Assembly: GCA_903868375.1 (NCBI GenBank)
Contig: CAIPVD010000214.1
Coordinates: 1 to 5,243 of the forward strand
Origin: an uncultured delta proteobacterium
Lineage (GTDB): Bacteria; UBA10199; GCA-002796325; 1-14-0-20-49-13
Direction: 5' to 3'
Length of the DNA stretch: 5,243 nt
A program made the translations under genes and the position numbers. Below, one piece after another: positions 1-5,243 of this stretch (position 1 is the stretch's first letter; every line of letters starts with the position of its first letter). The notes below the pieces were generated by a model that did no database searches, was not told the origin of the DNA, and was given only the letters and a program-made list of their open reading frames with translations.

Positions 1-2
1 GG

Positions 3-878
3 AAGGCGCGCGCTCTTTACTGGAAGGCCAATATATATGAAGCGAAGGGCGATGAGGCAGCTGCGAAACATATATATGAAGAGATCGCCAGTAAGTCGCC
101 GCTTGGTTTTTATGGCATCGTCGCCACAAAGAAGCTTAAGCGTAAGTTAGATATGGATGTGGATTATTCTGATCCGAAATCTTCGTCGGATCCATCCGAT
201 AGCGATACCCTTGCGAAGGCGGTGGAACTTGCCCATCTGAACTTAAGCGAGCTGGTTGCGAAGGAGCTGGAGGCGCTGAACAGTTCGAAGGCGAAAAATG
301 TCGATTGGCATGCGGTTTACGACCTGGCCAAGAAGAACGATGCATGGCATTTGGTCAATATCATGGCAAGATACCGTTTTTCGAGCGACCGCGACGCCGA
401 CTGGGTTTGGGAGGGCGCTTATCCGAAGGCGTATCCTATATTAATGAAGGAACCGGCGGCGAGAAATAAGATCGATCCGTTATTTGTATGGGCCGTGATG
501 CGCGAAGAATCGACATATCGTCCGGACGTTATTTCTCCGGCGGGCGCGATAGGACTTTTGCAGCTTATGCCAAAGACCGCCAGAAGATTTGCGAAGGGCG
601 CGGCGTTCGATGTGGCCAAACTGACTGCGCCAAGCTTTAATATAGATGTGGGCACAAGATATCTTGCGTTCTTATTGAAACATTACGCCGGCAATATGTT
701 CTATGCCGCTGCCGCTTACAACGCTGGCGAAGAGGCGGTCGATAGATGGATCGCAGACGGCGGTAATTCCGACGAAGAGTTCGTCGAAGAGATCCCGTAC
801 AAAGAAACGAACGATTACGTTAAGAAGGTGATGAGAAGTTATTGGATATACGTTGCGCTCTATTCGCAGAGCCGCTGA
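3..878 (+). CDS. slt: Soluble lytic murein transglycosylase (Slt70-like), C-terminal part, 5' end outside the window
   Basis: The enzyme cleaves the MurNAc-GlcNAc bond of peptidoglycan non-hydrolytically, leaving 1,6-anhydro-muropeptides; the family acts in the periplasm. The frame is already open at the window's left edge and gives 291 residues before TGA, so the signal peptide and most of the helical N-terminal superhelix are missing. In-window residues about 1-40 (RALYWKAN..., then PLGFYG) resemble the last helical repeats of Slt70. The catalytic SLT domain covers about residues 155-290. It shows MREES, with the presumed catalytic Glu at bases 507-509, then SPAGAIGLLQLMP and AAAAYNAG, followed by a short helical C-terminus (IPYKETNDYVKKV). 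The first internal ATG, at 153, is not the start, because homologous sequence continues upstream of it. The 3' end overlaps the convergent dGTPase gene by 19 bases. Domain identity is secure. The choice of Slt70 over a shorter Slt relative rests on the N-terminal helical remnant. Confidence 0.93.
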   Translation, partial: KARALYWKANIYEAKGDEAAAKHIYEEIASKSPLGFYGIVATKKLKRKLDMDVDYSDPKSSSDPSDSDTLAKAVELAHLNLSELVAKELEALNSSKAKNVDWHAVYDLAKKNDAWHLVNIMARYRFSSDRDADWVWEGAYPKAYPILMKEPAARNKIDPLFVWAVMREESTYRPDVISPAGAIGLLQLMPKTARRFAKGAAFDVAKLTAPSFNIDVGTRYLAFLLKHYAGNMFYAAAAYNAGEEAVDRWIADGGNSDEEFVEEIPYKETNDYVKKVMRSYWIYVALYSQSR

Positions 879-1999
879 TGCTCGGAGAGCGCGAATCTGT
901 CGGTCATTCCCGCTATGTAATCGCAAATATGACGTTCAAGTTCGCCGTCTTTGCCGGTCTTTGCCTGATATGCCTTTGGCATAAGGCTTGGTTCTTTCTT
1001 GTATTTCTTGAACAGGTCCTCGCAAATGATGCGGGCGGTATCGGTCATCTCTTTTACCTTTGGATGCCTGTAAAGATTGGCGAACAGAAAATTCTTAAGC
1101 GCAGCCAGCTGCGAGCTTACGCCGTTTGAAAAACCTATCAGGTTTTTGCCGTTCTTTCGCACATCTTCGAGCGTTTGGATCGACCTTGAGGCGATGCGGG
1201 CTTTAGTTTCCAGCTGTATGTCGGTCACGAGTAAATTAATGAGCCGGCGTGTTATCTGGTATTTAACGAGCCTTTGGATGATGTTCGGGTAATCGCGTTT
1301 TATTTCCGCGAGCGTTTCTTTTAATATCGGCACCGATTCGATCTGCTCGAAGCTTAAGAGCTTCGATGTTAGCCCGTCGTCCAGGTCGTGCGTTACGTAG
1401 GCTATTTCGTCGGCGGAGTTCACGATCTGCGCTTCGAGCGTTGGATAGCCGGTGTCTTTGAAATCTTCGATGTTTGGGTTATCGTATTCGCTCGAATGTT
1501 TGGCGATGCCTTCGATCACTTCGTAGGACAAGTTCAGCCCGACGAATTCGGGATAGCGGTTCTCGAGCTTTGTGACGACGCGCAAACTTTGGTGATTGTG
1601 TTCGAATCCGCCATGCGCCTTCATTAATTTGTTCATCGCCTCTTCGCCGGCGTGGCCGAAAGGCGTGTGGCCCAGGTCGTGCGCGAGGGCTACGGCTTCG
1701 GCTAAGTCTTCGTTAAGACCAAAAGTGCGGGCAAAGTTCCGCGATATCTGCGCCACTTCCAACGTGTGGGTTAGGCGCGTGCGATAGTAATCGCCTTCGT
1801 GATTCACGAATACTTGAGTTTTGTACTCGAGCCTGCGGAAGGCGCTGGAGTGGATTATGCGGTCGCGGTCGCGCTGAAAACATGTGCGGGTTGGGCAACC
1901 CATTTCGGGGAACTTTCGCCCAGCCGTTTTGGATGAAAGAACGGCGTACGGTGCCAGTATCTGCTCCTCCCGCCGCTCATGGTCTTCGCGTACAAGCAT
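860..1999 (-). CDS. dgt: dGTPase-like HD-domain deoxynucleotide triphosphohydrolase
   Basis: Enzymes of this family remove triphosphate from dNTPs (classically dGTP to deoxyguanosine plus PPPi) in the cytoplasm, adjusting nucleotide pools. The 379-residue product is complete and matches the usual length of the dGTPase-like (type 2) subfamily. In order it shows an N-terminal LAPYA...GR segment (about 15-28), RDRDRIIHSSAFRRLEYKTQVF (about 43-64), RLTHTLEV with metal ligand H78, ALAHDLGHTPFGHAGE with H107-D108 and the conserved H111 and H116, and SADEIAY with D197. The HD metal set H78/H107/D108/D197 is intact. The ATG at 1999 fits the family's N-terminus, but no Shine-Dalgarno sequence precedes it. 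A candidate promoter places the transcript start almost on the ATG. The gene lies 69 bases downstream of the transposase gene on the same strand, so read-through is possible. It ends inside the 3' end of slt. Substrate preference cannot be read from sequence; many relatives act on several dNTPs. Confidence 0.95.
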   Translation of the reverse strand: MLVREDHERREEQILAPYAVLSSKTAGRKFPEMGCPTRTCFQRDRDRIIHSSAFRRLEYKTQVFVNHEGDYYRTRLTHTLEVAQISRNFARTFGLNEDLAEAVALAHDLGHTPFGHAGEEAMNKLMKAHGGFEHNHQSLRVVTKLENRYPEFVGLNLSYEVIEGIAKHSSEYDNPNIEDFKDTGYPTLEAQIVNSADEIAYVTHDLDDGLTSKLLSFEQIESVPILKETLAEIKRDYPNIIQRLVKYQITRRLINLLVTDIQLETKARIASRSIQTLEDVRKNGKNLIGFSNGVSSQLAALKNFLFANLYRHPKVKEMTDTARIICEDLFKKYKKEPSLMPKAYQAKTGKDGELERHICDYIAGMTDRFALSEHQRLCE

Positions 2000-2005
2000 G
2001 AACTG

Positions 2006-2034
2006 ACTATTTCAGATGGCTTAGCCCACGTCAA
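2006..2034 (-). promoter_or_regulatory. Candidate sigma70-type promoter of the dGTPase gene
   Basis: On the - strand, TTGACG (complement of 2029-2034; 5 of 6 matches to TTGACA) is followed after exactly 17 bases by AATAGT (complement of 2006-2011; 4 of 6 matches to TATAAT). Transcription would begin around 1999-2000, at or next to the ATG. That agrees with the absence of a Shine-Dalgarno sequence and suggests a leaderless message. The -35 box shares two bases with the outer foot of REP-like hairpin 1. The -10 match is modest, so this remains a prediction. Confidence 0.35.
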
Positions 2035-2068
2035 CCGTTATTGCACCTCGTAGGTGCAATAAGTGGTT
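2033..2068. repeat. REP-like hairpin 1, at the transposase 3' end
   Basis: The inner stem is perfect over 11 base pairs (2038-2048 with 2052-2062) around a three-base loop, CGT. An outer AACC/GGTT clamp (2033-2036 with 2065-2068) closes the structure through a small asymmetric bulge (G against GT), typical of REP hairpins. On the - strand the core is TTGCACCTACGAGGTGCAA, identical over 19 bases to hairpin 2 on the + strand, while the flanking bases (CAACCG... GGTTT) align best on the + strand. The centre is therefore inverted relative to the other two copies. The right foot touches the transposase stop codon and the left foot touches the dGTPase -35 candidate. No U-run follows in the direction of transposase transcription, so it does not look like an intrinsic terminator. 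Confidence 0.8.
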
Positions 2069-2701
2069 TTATTCATGCGTAAGGTGCTTTATAAGCGATA
2101 GCTCTTTTTGGTAGTCTATTTGTGATTCAGTAAATGCTCTATATGTTGTTGCATTTGGTCGGTCATCCAGATCGCAAATCTTATTAAGACCAATATTTTT
2201 ATCGAGGTATTCATGATACGATGAAAATTCCCATTCTATTGGGTTTGCTACGAGGTTGGCTGTTGTTGGATTCAGATGGACGTATCTAATTACGTGCTCA
2301 AGAATTTCGTTCGTTGAGATGAGCGAGCTTTTGAATCGAAACTCCCATAACGGTCCTTTGCGCTTGTGTCGCTCATTGAAATATTTTGTGTAACTATTCA
2401 AACACTTGCTCATATAATTTGAAATTCCATAATCTTCTTTTTGAGCCAATACCAAATGAATATGAGTAGGCATTAAACAATAGGCTAATATTTCGATAAG
2501 CTTTTCTTGGCACGGCGGATTCAAATTGCTGCAGGTTTTTTTATAATTTGAAAAACGAATTGGGACATCGAGTGGCTTGTAATACTCTAGAACTTCGATC
2601 ATTCTTCCATATTCAAATTGATCGTTGAATATTTTATAACCCGCAATGCTTCTACTATAAACGTGATGAATGCAACCCGTTCCATGCCGATCATTCTTCA
2701 T
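2069..2701 (-). CDS. REP-associated tyrosine transposase (RAYT; Y1/IS200-like HUH family)
   Basis: The product is a 210-residue single-domain HUH nuclease related to IS200/IS605 TnpA. Family members cut single-stranded DNA at hairpins through a tyrosine-DNA covalent bond, and RAYTs act on REP sequences. Visible landmarks are HHVYSRSIAGYKIF (residues 12-25), the HUH motif in AYCLMPTHIHLVL (H80 and H82), the likely nucleophile Y104 in LNSYTKYFN, then KGPLWEFRFKSS and RYVHLNPTTANLV (139-151) with SSYHEYL closing the domain. All key residues are present, so the gene looks functional. The start at 2701 is chosen because AAAGGAGG lies seven bases upstream and the family's N-terminus begins just after it. 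The frame stays open upstream to a GTG at 2845, but that extension runs through a REP hairpin and shows no domain. RAYT rather than true IS200 is inferred from the longer C-terminus, the flanking REP-like palindromes and the absence of IS ends. Confidence 0.9.
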   Translation of the reverse strand: MKNDRHGTGCIHHVYSRSIAGYKIFNDQFEYGRMIEVLEYYKPLDVPIRFSNYKKTCSNLNPPCQEKLIEILAYCLMPTHIHLVLAQKEDYGISNYMSKCLNSYTKYFNERHKRKGPLWEFRFKSSLISTNEILEHVIRYVHLNPTTANLVANPIEWEFSSYHEYLDKNIGLNKICDLDDRPNATTYRAFTESQIDYQKELSLIKHLTHE

Positions 2702-2706
2702 ATACC

Positions 2707-2741
2707 AACCTCCTTTGCACCTACGAGGTGCAAAAATGGTT
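2707..2741. repeat. REP-like hairpin 2, over the transposase ribosome binding site
   Basis: The inner stem is perfect over nine base pairs (2714-2722 with 2726-2734) around loop ACG, and its core TTGCACCTACGAGGTGCAA is the same 19-base core seen in the other copies. Internal loops of three bases (TCC and AAT) separate it from the outer AACC/GGTT clamp at 2707-2710 and 2738-2741. Compared with copies 1 and 3 it is one base shorter between the core and GGTT. It lies in the 5' leader of the transposase message, six bases before the ATG. Confidence 0.8.
2709..2716 (-). promoter_or_regulatory. Shine-Dalgarno sequence of the transposase gene, embedded in REP-like hairpin 2
   Basis: AAAGGAGG (complement of 2709-2716) precedes the ATG at 2701 with a seven-base spacer, a near-ideal site that fixes the start. 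Its three A's form the base of the hairpin's inner stem, its GGA lies in the internal loop, and its last GG belongs to the outer AACC/GGTT clamp. The whole site therefore lies within a foldable REP-like structure in the mRNA. Confidence 0.8.
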
Positions 2742-2831
2742 AAGCAAATAGGATGCCAAAGAAAGTTGTGTTGTAATTTAAGGACATTTTGAAAATGAGC
2801 GATGACTAAAGTGACGAAAATCGTACACGGC

Positions 2832-2867
2832 AACCGCCGTTGCACCTACGAGGTGCGATAGGCGGTT
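2832..2867. repeat. REP-like hairpin 3, at the outer upstream edge of the cassette
   Basis: The outer stem AACCGCC/GGCGGTT (2832-2838 with 2861-2867) and the inner stem TTGCACCT/AGGTGCGA (2840-2847 with 2851-2858, one G-T wobble) are separated by a bulge of G against TA around loop ACG. This is the most stable-looking and most REP-like copy, with a long GC-rich outer stem. On the + strand it aligns with copy 1 without gaps over about 39 bases, differing at the loop and a few compensating stem positions. It lies about 70 bases before the ATG of the large + strand gene. Confidence 0.8.
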
Positions 2868-2939
2868 TGGGGATAATCGCATAACAATAAGAAATGCTTG
2901 CAATTCCTAAGGATATCAATATATACGTCGCCTAATAGT

Positions 2940-5243
2940 ATGCCTCCTTTCAGTCCGATATTTACAATAAATGTGACAGGTCTTGGAGCCATAAGTTCGC
3001 TTGCTCCTGCAGTGCCCGTTCCAGTAGCAACCGAGCAGGGATCATTTACCACGATACTGCCGCGGCAGTTCACTTCATTGAATGCCGTTGTAGGTGGAAT
3101 TTTTTCTACCTCCGCCGATGATCTATCAAGAAACATCTTGCCTCGGAGCGACGCAGCATATCGATATGTCGATGCCGAAGCGGAACCGTGGACCACAAGT
3201 AATGCACTTCTTACGATGAGCAAGAAAAGCGGGCGTGACAAGCATGATCCGCAGGTGAAGCGCCTTCAAGTGGTTTTATTTCCGGATTCTCTTATATCGA
3301 AGAGCCGCCGTTACGAAAGTTACTACATCTTTTATTTAACAAGAAGATGCGAGCTGATTGCAGATGTAAATGCCAATCGAAATCACGGGCTTTGGCAACT
3401 TCTGCAGCAGCTGGAGAGCTGCAGCTACGATACTGCGCTAAAATTTTTGCTGCTGCATGACAGCGCCGATGCAGAATGGGCCGAGCAGTTCAAGAGATTT
3501 CCCGACCATGATTGCCTTTCTTCGGAAAGGCTTGTTGCGTTCAAGCGCACAGTTATGTCGGAGTTCGCAAGAGTCTTTCCCCGCGCGCCCGCACTTCCAA
3601 CGTCCGAAGGTTTTTTAACAGAGATGGTTTCCCTGTGGAACTCTTACTTGAAAGGGCTCGTTCCCGTTCAACGAATCGACGAGCTAATGCCTATATTCAT
3701 AGCTATAATCAGGCCGGTCGCCATGGCAGAAGGCGTTTCACTTGGGCCGATCACATTTTCAAAGGATGAAATTGTAACGTTCCATAAAGCGACCATTAAA
3801 TTCTATTTGCAGTATTACAGAACGGGAGGACGGCTCTTCGATTCATTTTATAAGCAGATTCGGAACGTCATGCAGGGAACGGAAAGACTGGCCAATATCA
3901 GGCCAAGAACTCAAGCCGATGCGAATGTTTACAATTATGCTATGGCGACGATAGTACACGAATTGAGATTGCATTTTTTTGATCGTGCCGACATTCCGGA
4001 AAAGACAAAGGTTCAACTGGCTATGTTGTGCGTGTTTGGCGGTGCTGAATTGCGGAGAAAAATAGATACAAAGTTCTCCCCGATTGCCCCTGAAAATTAT
4101 AGCGTTGGCATTGCATCCGATATCATCGCCGAAATAACTCGCATGTACGAAGAAGAATTTGCAACAGATAATACATCTGCCAATCGCGACAACAGGCGTA
4201 AGGTGAAGGATGTGGACTGGAAAACCATAACGCCTCTTTCTCTTTCCGATTATCTTAAGTGCCGCACGATCTTCGAGTTTGAACTGGATCCAAGAAGGAC
4301 CCTAACGCTTTTCATCCATGCCGCAAAATTGTTGCCTTTGCAGGCAAGTCATCTTCGCTCTTTGTGCTCCGGTACTCAATCGGAAGCAATGAAAACGCTC
4401 CGCCTAATATCACAGTTGTTCGAAGATGAACGTTACTCGCTTATCAGCAGGGCGATGCTGGCGGATATAATAGACCAGAATAGAGAAATAAGTTTCGAGA
4501 TGTTGGGGCGGTTATATTCTATGCTTGACGGACATAAGGAAAGAGAAGCCGCGGAGGTCGAGGCCTCGATAGGATCTTATTATAGGGAACTCTTTCCTTA
4601 CGCCGACAAGGCGATCGAAAAGAGCAGTCCGGAGCCGAAAGGAAATGCCGTTGTGCTGCTGGCCAGGCAAAGTTTTAGGAACGATGGCGTTAAGTCCGCC
4701 TGGTCGAACCTTTTACTTGCTGCGCGCCAGCACGGGATTTGCGAAGAGATCATGATCCGCGTTTTTGCAGATGCGATAGAATATGCCGACTTCGAACCGG
4801 ACCTCTACGAACGCTGGATAACCGTTCTTGTAAATGATGTTACCGGCGTAGATGCAGAGAATTTGAAAAGGTTTAGTGCGTACGATCCGAAGAAGGGCGC
4901 GAAAGAACTTGTCGCATGGCTTCAGGATATCGCATTTCCGCCGCACTCCAATAGAATGGTGGCCGCTTTAAGAGCCGTCGATCTTTCGGATATGGGGCTT
5001 TCCGAAGGCGTTGAGGAGGAATTCAAACGCAGCGCCGCGTACTTGCTGCCGCAGGAACTGCAGATGTTCGCATCGACTCTTGCTTCGGCGAGGTCGGAGA
5101 CCGCGCTTCAATATAAGGCGTTCAAAAGTATGTATGGAGCCGACTTGTCTAAAGCTCTGAACGCCGATCCCATGTTCGTTCGGTGGATGCAATTGTTCCC
5201 GTTAGAAGAGAGAATGTCGGTTGAACTTGACAGAGGTTTTGAA
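2940..5243 (+). CDS. Large protein of unknown function, 3' end outside the window
   Basis: A single frame stays open from an in-frame stop at 2874 to the window's last base, giving at least 768 codons from the ATG at 2940. I do not recognise the family. Residues 1-92 are rich in Ala, Pro, Val, Ser and Thr with little charge. A basic segment follows (about 93-110, MSKKSGRDKHDPQVKRLQ), and from about 110 on the protein looks almost wholly alpha-helical, with regularly spaced Leu/Ile/Phe/Tyr and mixed charge, as in helical-repeat scaffolds. There is no clear transmembrane helix (the best hydrophobic run, 249-257, is too short), no convincing signal peptide and no nucleotide-binding or protease motif that I can identify. 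The start is uncertain: no good Shine-Dalgarno sequence precedes 2940, and a TTG at 2898 or the ATG at 3216 is possible. A GATAAT at 2872-2877, just outside hairpin 3, could be a -10 box but lacks a partner. Coding status is secure from length; function is unknown. Confidence 0.8.
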   Translation, partial: MPPFSPIFTINVTGLGAISSLAPAVPVPVATEQGSFTTILPRQFTSLNAVVGGIFSTSADDLSRNILPRSDAAYRYVDAEAEPWTTSNALLTMSKKSGRDKHDPQVKRLQVVLFPDSLISKSRRYESYYIFYLTRRCELIADVNANRNHGLWQLLQQLESCSYDTALKFLLLHDSADAEWAEQFKRFPDHDCLSSERLVAFKRTVMSEFARVFPRAPALPTSEGFLTEMVSLWNSYLKGLVPVQRIDELMPIFIAIIRPVAMAEGVSLGPITFSKDEIVTFHKATIKFYLQYYRTGGRLFDSFYKQIRNVMQGTERLANIRPRTQADANVYNYAMATIVHELRLHFFDRADIPEKTKVQLAMLCVFGGAELRRKIDTKFSPIAPENYSVGIASDIIAEITRMYEEEFATDNTSANRDNRRKVKDVDWKTITPLSLSDYLKCRTIFEFELDPRRTLTLFIHAAKLLPLQASHLRSLCSGTQSEAMKTLRLISQLFEDERYSLISRAMLADIIDQNREISFEMLGRLYSMLDGHKEREAAEVEASIGSYYRELFPYADKAIEKSSPEPKGNAVVLLARQSFRNDGVKSAWSNLLLAARQHGICEEIMIRVFADAIEYADFEPDLYERWITVLVNDVTGVDAENLKRFSAYDPKKGAKELVAWLQDIAFPPHSNRMVAALRAVDLSDMGLSEGVEEEFKRSAAYLLPQELQMFASTLASARSETALQYKAFKSMYGADLSKALNADPMFVRWMQLFPLEERMSVELDRGFE

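Larger units (their letters stand above)
2033..2867 (-). mobile_element. REP/RAYT cassette: transposase-like gene bracketed by REP-like hairpins
   Basis: One Y1-transposase-family gene (2069-2701) is flanked by three copies of an imperfect palindrome: one immediately after its stop, one over its ribosome binding site and one further upstream. This is the layout of a REPtron, in which a RAYT enzyme acts on nearby REP sequences. The cassette is visibly AT-richer than its left neighbour: two sampled 60-base lines (2401-2460 and 2581-2640) have 28% and 27% G+C, against 48% and 62% in two lines of the dGTPase gene. This suggests recent arrival. I saw no target-site duplication outside the terminal hairpins and no tnpB-like partner gene. 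The 90 bases between hairpins 2 and 3 (2742-2831) hold no gene and no convincing promoter, although the transposase promoter must lie there or further upstream. Confidence 0.75.

Noticed and set aside
2033..2068. Hairpin 1 as a rho-independent terminator of the transposase gene.
   Set aside because: The 3' side on the transposase strand is GGTTGACG, with no U-run. On the other strand a short T-rich stretch follows, but no + strand gene ends there.
2702..2845. A 48-residue N-terminal extension of the transposase from a GTG at 2845.
   Set aside because: It would translate across a REP hairpin, lacks family similarity, and a near-ideal Shine-Dalgarno site sits just before the ATG at 2701.
2033..2867. 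The three similar repeats as the start of a CRISPR array.
   Set aside because: There are only three copies with unequal spacing (about 670 and 125 bases), a gene lies between two of them, and the units are strong palindromes with a REP-type bulge; no cas gene is present.
2033..2867. A complete IS200/IS605 insertion sequence.
   Set aside because: There is no tnpB, the protein is longer than typical IS200 TnpA with RAYT-like features, and the hairpins are near-identical copies rather than distinct left and right ends.
2872..2926. A promoter for the large + strand gene (GATAAT at 2872, or TTGCAA at 2898 with TATAC-like bases at about 2921).
   Set aside because: GATAAT has no -35 partner at 16-18 bases, and the second pair matches poorly; neither is strong enough to annotate.
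2846..3241. A 131-codon open frame on the - strand beginning with a TTG and carrying a hydrophobic start that resembles a signal peptide.
   Set aside because: It is antisense to the 5' end of the much longer + strand frame, has no Shine-Dalgarno sequence or recognisable domain, and ends inside REP-like hairpin 3.
4713..5192. Two short open frames on the - strand within the large gene.
   Set aside because: Both lie antisense within a continuous 768-codon frame and show no start signals or domains.

Overview
The window reads as chromosomal DNA from a Gram-negative bacterium. A periplasmic Slt-type lytic transglycosylase and a proteobacterial-style dGTPase-like protein support this. Base composition is moderate, with most genes near 45-60% G+C by eye. 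The lineage cannot be fixed. A former 'Deltaproteobacteria' or a candidate phylum is only a guess from the compact layout and the large unrecognised protein.

Layout. (1) Positions 1-878, + strand: the 3' part of a soluble lytic murein transglycosylase, with the whole catalytic domain present. (2) Positions 860-1999, - strand: a complete dGTPase-like HD-domain triphosphohydrolase. It converges on slt, and the two genes overlap by 19 bases at their 3' ends. (3) Positions 2033-2867: an AT-rich REP/RAYT cassette. It holds a complete 210-residue HUH/Y1 transposase-like gene on the - strand and three REP-like hairpins that share a 19-base core. One hairpin touches its stop codon, one wraps its ribosome binding site, and one lies about 130 bases upstream. 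(4) Positions 2940 to the window end, + strand: a single open frame of at least 768 codons. It encodes a large, mostly helical protein I do not recognise, which runs off the window.

How the parts relate. The cassette sits in the intergenic space between the dGTPase gene (-) and the large gene (+), which diverge. Its edges therefore lie where both neighbours' promoters would be. The foot of the dGTPase-proximal hairpin overlaps a TTGACG -35-like hexamer. That candidate promoter would start the dGTPase message at or next to its ATG, which has no Shine-Dalgarno sequence. The transposase's strong Shine-Dalgarno sequence is built into a REP hairpin, which suggests the enzyme or the fold could control its own translation.

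The most interesting items are the REP/RAYT cassette, with its RBS-embedded hairpin and one loop-inverted copy, and the unknown large protein. No RNA genes, CRISPR arrays or complete insertion sequences were seen. There is no gene-free stretch over 300 bases; the longest is 2702-2939, which holds two of the hairpins.
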